Shown here piece by piece: positions 22,202 through 31,136 of a DNA stretch of 64,000 nucleotides. The notes below the pieces were generated by a model. That model searched no databases, had not been told where the DNA came from, and saw only the letters and a program-made list of their open reading frames with translations. A program made the translations under genes and the position numbers. Origin of the DNA: Oscillospiraceae bacterium (GTDB taxonomy: Bacteria; Bacillota; Clostridia; Oscillospirales; Acutalibacteraceae); the NCBI GenBank assembly GCA_015065965.1, contig SVPH01000009.1, positions 1 to 64,000 on the forward strand, given 5' to 3'. How positions within the stretch are numbered: position 1 is the first letter of the stretch; each line of letters starts with the position of its first letter.

Positions 22202-23436
22202 TTTCTGTTCACCAAAACCTTTTCTTCATATTCTTTAATACTGTTAAGATAACAGTTTTCAGTTCCTTGTCTTTCTAAAAACTCTGTCCATACATCACCC
22301 ATGGGCAGTGTTTTCATTTCCTCGCTGAGTATCATGAGTTCAGTGAAGTTTGCGCTGTCCTGTAAATCTTTCATTTCCTTTGAAGGCTGAAGCAGAGCAA
22401 AAAGAAGCGCTTTTTGTACGTTTCTTACACCTGTAACCCATGCACTGATGCGGTTGATTGATGCATCGAAATAGTCGGTTGCGATGAAAACTCTGTCAAG
22501 CGCATCGTTTCTGACAATTTCTTTTGCAATTTCTTTGGTTTCATCATCAAGGATAACAACATGATCGCTGTCCCAACGGACACCTCTTGTAATGTGCAGA
22601 GCGATTTTGTCACTGAAAGCAAGCATTGATGGGATTTTGTCTGAAACAAGTTCAGTGGGATGGTAGTGGCCGTTATCCATCAGGGGAGTAATGCCTTTCT
22701 GTATTGAATAACTAAGGCAGAATTCAGCCGATCCTACAGTATATGATTCAAGACCTATGCCGAAAACTTTTGATTCAAGTGTGATGTAAACCATGCTTTT
22801 ATCATAGGGAGTTTCAAGAATTTCATCGAGTGATTTCTTGAAACGCAGACGAGGAGTAAGGCGGTCTGCAGGGATATCCTTATATCCGTCGGGAATCCAT
22901 ATGTTCATAACGCAGGGAATACCGGTTTCTTTTGCAAAATAATCTGAAAGTTCAACGCAGCGCTTGCCGTGTTCAACCCAGAATTTGCGTACGTTTTCAT
23001 CGGGTGATGAAAGAGTCAGCCCGTCTTTAACCATGGGATGAGAGAAGAATGTGGGGTTAAAGTCAATACCGATTTTTCTTTCTTTTGCAAATTCAACCCA
23101 TTTTTTGAAGTGTTCAGGTTTAAGAGCGTCACGGTCGGCCTTTTCACTGTCAAAAATTGCATAACTTGCGTGAAGGTTAAGTTTCTTTTTGCCGGGAATA
23201 AGGCTGAATGCCTTGTCGATATCAGCCATGAGTTCTTCGGGATTCCTTGCTTTTCCGGGGTAATTGCCTGTTGTCTGAATACCGCCGGAAAGTGCATCGT
23301 CGCTGTCAAAACCGCCAACATCATCGCCCTGCCAGCAATGAACAGAAACGGTAATATCGCCGAGTTTATTTAACGCTTCTTCGGTATCAATACCGAACTT
23401 TGCGTAAATCTCTTTTGCGCTTTCGTATCGAGTCAT
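22198..23436 (-). CDS. rhaA: L-rhamnose isomerase
   Basis: The 412-residue metal-dependent TIM-barrel isomerase converts L-rhamnose to L-rhamnulose. Typical segments are VSVHCWQGDDVGGFD (about 31-45), GGIQTTGNYPGKARNPEEL, LNLHASYAIFDSEK, MDNGHYHPTELVSDKIPSML and HITRGVRWDSDHVV. It is the first gene of the rhaA-rhaD-fucO operon, behind a strong TTGACA/TATTAT promoter and a GGAGG site. The rhamnulokinase gene rhaB, which should act between RhaA and RhaD, is not in the window. Confidence 0.95.
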   Translation of the reverse strand: MTRYESAKEIYAKFGIDTEEALNKLGDITVSVHCWQGDDVGGFDSDDALSGGIQTTGNYPGKARNPEELMADIDKAFSLIPGKKKLNLHASYAIFDSEKADRDALKPEHFKKWVEFAKERKIGIDFNPTFFSHPMVKDGLTLSSPDENVRKFWVEHGKRCVELSDYFAKETGIPCVMNIWIPDGYKDIPADRLTPRLRFKKSLDEILETPYDKSMVYITLESKVFGIGLESYTVGSAEFCLSYSIQKGITPLMDNGHYHPTELVSDKIPSMLAFSDKIALHITRGVRWDSDHVVILDDETKEIAKEIVRNDALDRVFIATDYFDASINRISAWVTGVRNVQKALLFALLQPSKEMKDLQDSANFTELMILSEEMKTLPMGDVWTEFLERQGTENCYLNSIKEYEEKVLVNRK

Positions 23437-23473
23437 ATGTATCCTCCGTGTTTTGAATAATCATATTTATTTA

Positions 23474-23502
23474 ATAATACTACTCTTTTAATTTTGTGTC
23501 AA
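23474..23502 (-). promoter_or_regulatory. Rhamnose operon promoter
   Basis: Minus-strand -35 TTGACA (23502-23497), 17-bp spacer, -10 TATTAT (23479-23474). The near-consensus core suggests control by a repressor or by catabolite repression, but I see no clear operator palindrome. Confidence 0.8.
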
Positions 23503-23560
23503 CGGATTTGTTCTGATTTTATTCAAAAATCGTATGAGATAACTGCAACTAAATATTTAC

Positions 23561-23589
23561 TTGATTTTTCAAATTATATATTGTATTAT
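23561..23589 (+). promoter_or_regulatory. Promoter of acyltransferase gene
   Basis: -35 TTGATT (23561-23566), 17-bp spacer, -10 TATTAT (23584-23589), about 25 bases before the GAGGG site. Confidence 0.65.
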
Positions 23590-23620
23590 AAACAAAATGT
23601 GCTTGAATGTGAGGGTTGAT

Positions 23621-24652
23621 ATGAGCGAAAACACATTAACCGCAAACCGAAGCCAAAAATGGGATATATTAAAATTTATTTTAATTTTTCTTGTTGTTCT
23701 GGGACATGCTGCCGATTATTATACGGGAACGCATGAGCATATGCGAAGCCTTATTTTTTACATTTATGTTTTCCATATGCCTGTTTTTGTTTTCGTGTCG
23801 GGTTTGTTTGCCAAAAGAACGGTTGACGAGAAGCGTTTTGATAAAATGCTGGGATATATAGTTATTTATTTGGTTTTGAAAATTTATATTTTCATATTTA
23901 AATATTTTCTTGGCAGAAATCCTGTTTTTAATGTTTTTGTTGAAAGCGGTATGCCTTGGTTTATGCTTGCATTGTTTGCTTTTAATTTAATCACCATTGC
24001 CTTGAAAAAAGCACCACGAACGGTTGTAATAATAATCAGTATTTTACTTGCCTGTGCAATAGGTTATTTTCCTTCAGTCCGTGATTTTTTGGCACTATCA
24101 AGAATAATAGTTTTTTATCCGTTTTTCTATTTAGGTTATTGTTTTGACAGAAGTAAAATTGAGCACTTTTGCAACGGTAAAACTAAAAAGATAGTTGCTG
24201 CAATAATTCTTGCAGTGTTTGCAATATTTGTTTTTGTGCAAGGTGATGATATATATAGTCTCCGTTATCTTTTAACAGGAAGAAATCCGTATAATACACT
24301 GGGTAAATTTGAAACTGCAGGATTTTTGTTAAGGCTTTTATATTATCTTGTTGTTACAATTATCGGCGCTTGCGTTATAATTGTTTCACCAAGTAAGACG
24401 CCGTTTGGATTATGTGCAAAATTTGGGCAGAGAACTCTTGCGGTTTACGGATTACATTATGGCGGATTGTATCTGATTTATGATATATTGCAACTTAAGC
24501 CTTTTCTTAATGAAACAATAGGACGTTACAGCGAATGGAGTGTAGTTCCGGTATCTGTTATTATTACGCTGTTTTTTTCTGTTGATTTCTTCAATAAAGG
24601 TCTTACATTTCTTTTAAATTTGCCGAGTAATCTGTTAAAAAGAAAAAAATAA
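23621..24652 (+). CDS. Acyltransferase family 3 membrane protein
   Basis: The integral membrane protein of 343 residues has about ten hydrophobic segments. The N-terminal KWDILKFILIFLVVLGHAADY carries the conserved His of acyltransferase-3 (OafA/WecH-like) enzymes, and HMPVFVFVSGLFAKR follows. These proteins O-acetylate or otherwise acylate surface sugars. ATG 23621 is chosen over upstream codons because GAGGG at 23611-23615 precedes it and the AT3 domain begins soon after. It lies next to a glycosyltransferase/teichoic acid gene, so modification of the same surface polymer is plausible. Confidence 0.85.
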   Translation: MSENTLTANRSQKWDILKFILIFLVVLGHAADYYTGTHEHMRSLIFYIYVFHMPVFVFVSGLFAKRTVDEKRFDKMLGYIVIYLVLKIYIFIFKYFLGRNPVFNVFVESGMPWFMLALFAFNLITIALKKAPRTVVIIISILLACAIGYFPSVRDFLALSRIIVFYPFFYLGYCFDRSKIEHFCNGKTKKIVAAIILAVFAIFVFVQGDDIYSLRYLLTGRNPYNTLGKFETAGFLLRLLYYLVVTIIGACVIIVSPSKTPFGLCAKFGQRTLAVYGLHYGGLYLIYDILQLKPFLNETIGRYSEWSVVPVSVIITLFFSVDFFNKGLTFLLNLPSNLLKRKK

Positions 24653-24663
24653 CAAATTGATTT

Positions 24664-24697
24664 AAACCGGTCTGCTTTAGGGCAGATCGGTTTCTTT
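24664..24697 (+). terminator. Terminator of acyltransferase gene
   Basis: 12-bp stem AAACCGGTCTGC with GCAGATCGGTTT (one G-U pair), weak T-rich tail. Confidence 0.75.
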
Positions 24698-24714
24698 CAT
24701 CGAGGTATATGCTA

Positions 24715-24743
24715 TTGACATAAATTATCAGTAATGTTAAAAT
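24715..24743 (+). promoter_or_regulatory. Promoter of GT2/teichoic acid gene
   Basis: -35 TTGACA (24715-24720), 17-bp spacer, -10 TAAAAT (24738-24743). Confidence 0.78.
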
Positions 24744-24784
24744 AAAAATAATTTAAATTATGATATAGTTTAGGTGTTGTTTTG

Positions 24785-27421
24785 ATGTTTAAATATCGTA
24801 TATCGGTTATCGTTCCAATTTATAATGTAGAGAAATATATTGAGAACTGTCTTAAATCTCTTGTTGAACAAACAATTAATAAAGATGATTTGGAAGTTCT
24901 TCTTATTAATGACGGCTCACCTGACAACAGCGAAGCCATATGCCGCCAATACGCTGAAAAATATCCGTTTTTTAAATTGTTTTCTAAAGAGAACGAAGGC
25001 TTATCAAAAACCCGAAATTTCGGTATAGAGCATGCACAGGGTAAGTATTTTGTCTTTTTAGATCCCGATGATGAACTTACTAAAGAGTCGCTTCAAAATC
25101 TTGCTGATTTTTTTGATAAGTATGAAGATGAAATTGATATTATTACATATAAAATAGTCCCTGTTTATAATGGCAAACAAAGTGAAAGCCTTCATTACAG
25201 ATATAAATATCTTACAAGAGAAGGTATTTATGATCTGACAAAACCTGAAAATGTTTATGTTACACAAACTAATGTAAACATATGTGTCAAAAATCAGGGA
25301 AAGGATAATATTCTTTTTGATACAACAGAGAATTTCCGTCATGAAGATCAAAAGTATAATATTGATATTGTCAGAAAGAAAATGAAAATAGGGTACTGTA
25401 CTGGAGCAAAGTACCTTTATACAAAGAATCCCACAAGTTTTACAAATACAATCTTTTATTCTTACTATATTTTTGAAACAACAATGGATTTTTGGGAAGA
25501 ACTTTTTGCGTCGTATCCTGACAGAGTTCCTCCTTATATACAGGCAATGTATGTCAATGATATTAATTGGAAATCCAAAACAGATATTCTTCTTCCCTAT
25601 CACTATGAAAAAGATGAGTTTAACAGAGCGGTCGACAGGATATGTAACCTTTTGAAACGTGTTGATGATGAAGTTATTATAAAGCATCCTAAGGTTGAAG
25701 TACCGCACAGATATTTTATGATAGGCTTAAAGGATAAATCTGCACTGGATGTAAAAGCCGGTTGCTGCGGCGTTTCTCTTTTTAAGGAAGATAAACCTCT
25801 TTTCTATGAAGGAACAATACCGCTTACAGTCTGCCGATTTAAGGTTGACAGTGAAAAGGTTTATATCGACGCATTTGCGCGTTCACCCATTTTTTCGTTT
25901 TGTGAAAAACCTAAAGTTTACATGCATCTTTCGGGAACAAATTCAACTGAAACAGTTGAACTTGATCTTGAAAATTCTGCATGGGACTATTACCATGCCA
26001 AAATAAAGACCAATAAATTCTGGAGAATCCGTTTTAATTGGGATTATAAAAAATACGGAGGAATATATTTTACCGTTATTATTGGTGGCGAAAGAATCCC
26101 TGTTCGTCTTGAATTTATTATGAACACGCCCTTCAGCAGCGGTGTTTCGCGTAATTCAATATTCAGATTTGGATATGAATTCACACAAAAACAAAACGGT
26201 TTTGATTGTGTTAAATCATCTTCTGCTGCTGAAAAAGCGTATAATAATAATTTCGAAAAGTCCCTAATGCTTACAAAACCGAGAACATTTTTGTACCGTA
26301 AACTTTGTGCAAATAAAATTTCTTCGGAAAGACGTATATGGCTTTATTATGACTGCAAAAATGTTTTTAAGGATAACGGATATTATCAGTTTATCCATGA
26401 TTTTGAAATTGATGACGGTGTGGAAAGATACTATGTTGTCAATGACAGCATGGACAGAAGTTCACTTTTTACATCTGCACAAAAAAAGCACATTATAAAA
26501 TTCGGTTCAATCAAGCACAAAAAACTTTTCCTTGCATCAGAAAAAATTATAACCGCATTTGCTGAGTATAATAATTACAATCCGTTTATAAGCGGCGTGT
26601 GGAAATACTATACCGATGTTTTTAAAGCAGAGATTATTTATCTTCAGCATGGTGTTTTGCATGCGTTCTTGCCGTGGAAATATTCCAATGACCGCTTGAA
26701 TGCGATTGACAGAGAGGTTATTTCAACAACATTTGAAGCAAGAAATATGGTAGAAAATTACGGTTTCCGTGAGTGTGATTTGATTCCCTCAGGTATGCCA
26801 AGGTATGACTTTATGGACGTGGATTCCGTAGTAAGTGAAAACAAGATTCTGTTTGCACCCACATGGCGTAAATATCTTATAGGTGTTGATTCGTCGGGCG
26901 GATTCTTTGCATCGCCTGATAAGTTTAAAAACAGCGTTTTCTTTAAAGAAACTTATGATTTCCTTCACAGCGAAGAACTTGAAAAATGCCTTGAAGAAAA
27001 CGATTGGTATCTTGATTTTAAACTTCATCCCATTTTTGCGGATTATGCTCCGTTGTATGAACTTGAATCAAAAAGAATACGCGTTGCGGAAAAAACTGTT
27101 GATGAAAAGAGTTATAAGATTTTCATAACCGATTTTTCATCTTTCTGTTTCGATTTTGTTTATCTTAAGATAACAATGATGTATTTTGTACCCGATAATG
27201 AAATGTTCAGAGCAGGAATGAATGATTACCGTAAACTTGATCTTCCGCTTGAAGAAGGTTTCGGTCCGTTGGCTCTCAATGCAAATCAGGCAGTGGAGGA
27301 TTTATGTTCTCTTATAAGCAGAGGAGGAGAACCTGAGCCGGTTTATCAGCAGAGAATGGATGGTTTCTTTATTAATAAAGATAAAAACTGCCGTGACAGA
27401 ATATACAACGCAATCAAATAA
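24785..27421 (+). CDS. Glycosyltransferase 2 / CDP-glycerol glycerophosphotransferase fusion
   Basis: The 878-residue cytoplasmic protein has an N-terminal GT-A domain (about 1-230): VIVPIYNVEKYIENCLKSL, LLINDGSPDNS, the DxD-like FLDPDDELTKE. A middle beta-rich region (about 330-480) links to a C-terminal TagB/TagF-type glycerophosphotransferase domain (about 530-875) with YLQHGVLHAFLPWKY, ISTTFEARNMVENYGF, IPSGMPRYD, FAPTWRKYL, KLHPIF and ITDFSSFCFD. It should add a sugar and polymerise glycerol- or ribitol-phosphate in a teichoic-acid-like surface polymer. ATG 24785 follows a TTG; the ribosome site is weak. It is monocistronic. Confidence 0.9.
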   Translation: MFKYRISVIVPIYNVEKYIENCLKSLVEQTINKDDLEVLLINDGSPDNSEAICRQYAEKYPFFKLFSKENEGLSKTRNFGIEHAQGKYFVFLDPDDELTKESLQNLADFFDKYEDEIDIITYKIVPVYNGKQSESLHYRYKYLTREGIYDLTKPENVYVTQTNVNICVKNQGKDNILFDTTENFRHEDQKYNIDIVRKKMKIGYCTGAKYLYTKNPTSFTNTIFYSYYIFETTMDFWEELFASYPDRVPPYIQAMYVNDINWKSKTDILLPYHYEKDEFNRAVDRICNLLKRVDDEVIIKHPKVEVPHRYFMIGLKDKSALDVKAGCCGVSLFKEDKPLFYEGTIPLTVCRFKVDSEKVYIDAFARSPIFSFCEKPKVYMHLSGTNSTETVELDLENSAWDYYHAKIKTNKFWRIRFNWDYKKYGGIYFTVIIGGERIPVRLEFIMNTPFSSGVSRNSIFRFGYEFTQKQNGFDCVKSSSAAEKAYNNNFEKSLMLTKPRTFLYRKLCANKISSERRIWLYYDCKNVFKDNGYYQFIHDFEIDDGVERYYVVNDSMDRSSLFTSAQKKHIIKFGSIKHKKLFLASEKIITAFAEYNNYNPFISGVWKYYTDVFKAEIIYLQHGVLHAFLPWKYSNDRLNAIDREVISTTFEARNMVENYGFRECDLIPSGMPRYDFMDVDSVVSENKILFAPTWRKYLIGVDSSGGFFASPDKFKNSVFFKETYDFLHSEELEKCLEENDWYLDFKLHPIFADYAPLYELESKRIRVAEKTVDEKSYKIFITDFSSFCFDFVYLKITMMYFVPDNEMFRAGMNDYRKLDLPLEEGFGPLALNANQAVEDLCSLISRGGEPEPVYQQRMDGFFINKDKNCRDRIYNAIK

Positions 27422-27426
27422 AATCA

Positions 27427-27461
27427 GCAGGCTGTATCGATTAAGATACAGCCTGCAATTT
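27427..27461. terminator. Bidirectional terminator
   Basis: Perfect 12-bp stem GCAGGCTGTATC/GATACAGCCTGC followed by AATTTTTATTG, between convergent genes. Confidence 0.93.
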
Positions 27462-28670
27462 TTATTGTTTATTCATTTTCTTTTCGCTTATTATTCCTGC
27501 AAAGCATACAGCAGCGGCACCTATGCAGACAGCAAGCATGATTATGAATACGGTGTTCCATCCGCTGTTTTGTGCAACCGCACCAAGTGTGTATGAAGTG
27601 GTAGTGCTTCCGATATAACAGAAGGTGTTGAGCAGTCCTGCGGCAAAACCTGCGTTAAGCATTCTGCGGTAATCAAGTGCAAACATACTTGTAATAACGT
27701 TGTTTATCATCGACATTCCGCACGCAACACAGATAAAGCAAACCATTATTGCTGTAATGCTGTGAATTTTCAGCGAAAGGAGTATACCACCGCAAAGCAA
27801 AGCGGAGAATATATAAAAAATAAGATTCATGCAAGCGTGAGACGGTATCTTTTCATGAACTTTCTTAGCAATAGCCGCACCCATTGTTGAAACCATCGGC
27901 AACAGCAGCGTAAGCAATATTGAAAATGACTGGGATACTCCGAATTCTTCATAGAGGACTGACGGTACCCATGTGTTTACACCGTCTTTGATAAAACCGT
28001 TTGCAATGCCTGCAAATGCTGCCAAGAAAAGTGCAAGTAAAACTGGTTTGCCCATCTTGATTTTTTCGTCTTTGTTTTTTTCAATTTGAGCAATCTTTTC
28101 GGGTGCTTTGCCAAAGAGTGTAAGCCATATCGCTGCGCTGGCAGTCAGAACAACAGCGGCAACATAGAACACAGTCTGCCAGTTACCGAATTTAACGGAT
28201 ACGGAAGAAATACCGTAAGCAATAAGTGTACCGACGGCAACCGTTGTGCTCATTGCAAGAATTGCCTTGGGTAATTTTTTATCCGAAACATAATCAGAAA
28301 GTGTTTTTATAAGTGTACTCCATAGAACAGACTGAACAATTCCGTTTCCGAGCCAAATGAATTTCATTATTGATATGTCATTGGAAACAGGCATAAGCAG
28401 GTTGAAAACTGCAGAGCACATCAGCGAGAGAAAAATCATTATTTTTGCGTTGTATTTTTTTGAGAGTATGCCGTTTACAAGTTGACCGGCACCATACGCA
28501 AAGAAGAAAAAGGAACTGACAAGCCCTGCGTCCGCTTTCGTAACGCCCAAATCAGAAACTATTGCTACAATTGAAGCGTTGAAATTCAGCCTGCCTACAT
28601 ACGCTGCAGTATAAGCAAGCCAGCAGATGAATATGATTTTATTTTCTTTTTTTTCGATTTGTTTATCCAT
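27462..28670 (-). CDS. Major facilitator superfamily transporter
   Basis: The 402-residue protein has 12 predicted membrane segments and MFS features, including SFFFFAYGAGQLVNGILSKKY near TM2-3 and a central cytoplasmic loop (about 195-215, IEKNKDEKIKMGK). Its shape resembles the organophosphate/hexose-phosphate antiporter branch (GlpT/UhpT-like), with WLAYTAAYVGRLNFNAS at the start. Substrate not determinable. The ribosome site is poor (GGAG about 16 bases from the ATG). Confidence 0.82.
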   Translation of the reverse strand: MDKQIEKKENKIIFICWLAYTAAYVGRLNFNASIVAIVSDLGVTKADAGLVSSFFFFAYGAGQLVNGILSKKYNAKIMIFLSLMCSAVFNLLMPVSNDISIMKFIWLGNGIVQSVLWSTLIKTLSDYVSDKKLPKAILAMSTTVAVGTLIAYGISSVSVKFGNWQTVFYVAAVVLTASAAIWLTLFGKAPEKIAQIEKNKDEKIKMGKPVLLALFLAAFAGIANGFIKDGVNTWVPSVLYEEFGVSQSFSILLTLLLPMVSTMGAAIAKKVHEKIPSHACMNLIFYIFSALLCGGILLSLKIHSITAIMVCFICVACGMSMINNVITSMFALDYRRMLNAGFAAGLLNTFCYIGSTTTSYTLGAVAQNSGWNTVFIIMLAVCIGAAAVCFAGIISEKKMNKQ

Positions 28671-28696
28671 GTTTTTTGTTTTTTCTCCGTAAGTAT

Positions 28697-28730
28697 AGGC
28701 TTACCATTGTGTAACGGTAAGCCTGTTTTT
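28697..28730. terminator. Hairpin between metallophosphoesterase and MFS genes
   Basis: AGGCTTACC (28697-28705) pairs with GGTAAGCCT (28716-28724). The T run (GTTTTTTA) lies on the plus-strand side, so it would best stop plus-strand transcription. For the minus-strand genes it is only a hairpin without a U tail. Confidence 0.45.
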
Positions 28731-29710
28731 TATACAAGCGGTATGGTGAAATTATAATCTGTATACCAAACACTTGCCGAGTAACTTCTTGAGCGGATTT
28801 CTACTCTGTCTTCATAAACTTCAAACTGGCAGCCCGTGCCGTTTGAAACGCGTCCTCTGGGGGACATATACATATACTGAGGAAGATTTATGCTGTGGAA
28901 TGAGCCGTCGCTTTCAACTGTTACATATCCATTGAATTTTTCCTGGCTTTCATTTGAAAGACCGTTATGAATGTGTCCGTTAATATAGAAAACATTATTA
29001 TACTTTTTAAGTATTGCTTCTACCGCTGCGGACTGATCACCGATACCGCCGTCATCGGGTTCCATATCGTCATCACCCCATGTTACGGGCAGCCCGTGAG
29101 ATTGGTTAAGAGGCCAGTGACAGATAACAAATATTGGAAGATTATCGGCAGCAGCCTTTGCCATTTCTGATTCAAACCATTGAAGTTGTGCGTCACTGAG
29201 ATACATTGAAGTTCTGTCCGCTTCACTTGCGAGAACAATAAATGTATATCCGTTTACTTTGGTTGAATAATATTCGTTTTCAATTTTTCTGCCTGTAATT
29301 TGTTCGCTGTATTTGATGAAATAATCTTTTGCAAGGTTATATCCTTCATCTTCTGTCCATGTGTCATGGTTGCCCTGAGCGAGAATAATGTTTTCAGCAG
29401 GGTCATATCCCTCAAATGCTTTAACAAGCATTTCCCACTCTTCAATGCGACCGTGGTCAGTAATATCACCTGAACAAACAAGAGCATCCAAACGGGAATC
29501 GGCATTTTCCATGTCATAAAGTCCGAAACCAAGCATGAAAGCACGCAGACTGTCTGTCATATGTATGTCTGATATTGCAGCAAAATTGAGTTTGCAGTTT
29601 GCGGGGTCAATAGGTTCGTTCTTTGCTGTGAAGTTGCCGAAAACGGGAAAGGCGAAAAGGTTGATTGCGGAGAGTAAAACAGAAAGAAATGCCTTAATAA
29701 ATCCAATCAT
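28730..29710 (-). CDS. Exported calcineurin-like metallophosphoesterase
   Basis: The 326-residue protein starts with a hydrophobic signal/anchor (about 3-25). The phosphoesterase fold carries the metal motifs FAAISDIHMTD (D-x-H, about 44-54), LVCSGDITDHG (GD), AQGNHDTW (GNHD), FVICHWPLNQ and NGHIHNG (GHxH). It hydrolyses phosphomonoesters or diesters outside the membrane. It follows the DUF4434 gene by 17 bp on the same strand, and both lead with similar signal sequences, suggesting joint action on an extracellular substrate. Confidence 0.87.
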   Translation of the reverse strand: MIGFIKAFLSVLLSAINLFAFPVFGNFTAKNEPIDPANCKLNFAAISDIHMTDSLRAFMLGFGLYDMENADSRLDALVCSGDITDHGRIEEWEMLVKAFEGYDPAENIILAQGNHDTWTEDEGYNLAKDYFIKYSEQITGRKIENEYYSTKVNGYTFIVLASEADRTSMYLSDAQLQWFESEMAKAAADNLPIFVICHWPLNQSHGLPVTWGDDDMEPDDGGIGDQSAAVEAILKKYNNVFYINGHIHNGLSNESQEKFNGYVTVESDGSFHSINLPQYMYMSPRGRVSNGTGCQFEVYEDRVEIRSRSYSASVWYTDYNFTIPLV

Positions 29711-29727
29711 AATTTAACCTCTTTTCT

Positions 29728-31074
29728 TTATTTGGCTGCAACGGCGGCAGACATATTACCTGCGGCATCATATGCAACTATTTCATAAACATCTTCGGCT
29801 TTTCCGCCGGCATCGGATAAACTAAGGTTTGTTGAACCGTAGCACATTTCAACTCTGCCAAGGAATTCGCCGTTTTTCGTTATGCGGTAATACGCAATGC
29901 CGAAATTATCGCCGGATTCATTCCATGTAAGTTCAATGCCGCCATCTGTTTCTGTTTTTGTGAAATCAGGAACTGCAGAAGGAGCAACTGATTCGAGTAC
30001 ATAGCCGTTTTTTACATAATCAAGATATGTTTCAATATAAAAAGATTCAACTGCTTCAGGGCTGAAATAATGGTTGTATGAGAATGTAATTATGTTTTCG
30101 GCATATCGGGAAGCCACTTCCATTTGCCAAATAAATCTGTCAAGAGTGGATGTGATTACCTGCGTATTTTCTGTTGCAGGTCTTGTGAAAATGCCGTCAA
30201 GCGCAGTGTCGGCAAAAGCAAGGCTGAAATTCTCGCAGTTTGCCCAGAGTTTTACATCTGCATTTGCTGTTTTAACTGCGGCGGCATACATTTTCCAATT
30301 GCGCTCAAGGTTTTTCTCCGATGTCCAAAGAGCGCCTACTGCATCCTGAGGTGCAAAAATATCACCGTCTCTGAAATTAACTTTGTCAAATAAACGGACA
30401 AGGTTTGTAAGAGTTGTCAAAGGTCCTGCAGAGAGATACTCAGCATAAAACGGGCTGAGCAGAAGGGGGAGAGAAGGATTGAGAACGGTTATTCTGTCAA
30501 GTATTTTATTAAGTCCGTCTGCCATGCCGCCAATGTTTATCTGGCAGGTAAGTACATTATTGAATTCAGGGGTAAAATACCAACCGTAAAAGTTTTCTTT
30601 ATATTTGCTGTAATATTTGTTATAGATTTCCTCAGTCATATCTGCAGCAATACTACACATTTCGCTGTATTGGTTTGTTAATGCGCCCTGAGTCCAAAAA
30701 TCGTCAAACATTGCAAGCCCAACGAAAACTTTTATATCTGTTCCCGTGCAGTTACGAAGTGCCGCTTCAATAACATCGGGGTATCTTTGAGCATCTGCAA
30801 ATGCAGCAAGTTCAGTTTCATAATAAACAGTCCAGCTGCCGCCTGATGCTTTGTTTGCAACATCCTGCAAAATCAGATACTTAACACCGGCGTTCTGCAT
30901 ATTTTCAATCTCTTTTTGCCACTGTTCATCGCTCCATGTACTGCTTAGCCATGATTGAAGAAAGGTGCCGTTGAATTCAGGCGAACATTTTTGTTCGGGT
31001 GTTTCGGAAAAAGGAGTTATTGAAATAACAAATGTAAGAATTGCTGATATTAAACTTTTAAAAAATGATAACAT
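29728..31074 (-). CDS. Exported DUF4434 protein with fibronectin-III-like C-terminus
   Basis: The 448-residue protein has an N-terminal signal (about 5-20), then a TIM-barrel-like DUF4434 domain (about 35-330) starting FNGTFLQSWLSSTWSDEQW and including GVKYLILQDV and FYGWYFTPEFNN. The C-terminal 90 residues (PSAVPDFTKTETDGGIELTWNES onward, described here in part) form a fibronectin-III-like module. The barrel is thought to be glycosidase-related, but activity is not proven. GGAGG precedes the ATG, and an extended -10 (TGATATAAT, 31098-31106) lies upstream. First gene of a two-gene operon. Confidence 0.78.
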   Translation of the reverse strand: MLSFFKSLISAILTFVISITPFSETPEQKCSPEFNGTFLQSWLSSTWSDEQWQKEIENMQNAGVKYLILQDVANKASGGSWTVYYETELAAFADAQRYPDVIEAALRNCTGTDIKVFVGLAMFDDFWTQGALTNQYSEMCSIAADMTEEIYNKYYSKYKENFYGWYFTPEFNNVLTCQINIGGMADGLNKILDRITVLNPSLPLLLSPFYAEYLSAGPLTTLTNLVRLFDKVNFRDGDIFAPQDAVGALWTSEKNLERNWKMYAAAVKTANADVKLWANCENFSLAFADTALDGIFTRPATENTQVITSTLDRFIWQMEVASRYAENIITFSYNHYFSPEAVESFYIETYLDYVKNGYVLESVAPSAVPDFTKTETDGGIELTWNESGDNFGIAYYRITKNGEFLGRVEMCYGSTNLSLSDAGGKAEDVYEIVAYDAAGNMSAAVAAK

Positions 31075-31136
31075 GTGTGTACCTCCGTTTTAAGCACATT
31101 ATATCATAATATTAAGATTTTGTATAGTGAAGCGGT

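Noticed and set aside
24785-27421. Two separate genes (GT2 and TagF) joined by error
   Set aside because: The frame is continuous with even codon use through the linker, and GT2-TagF fusions are known.
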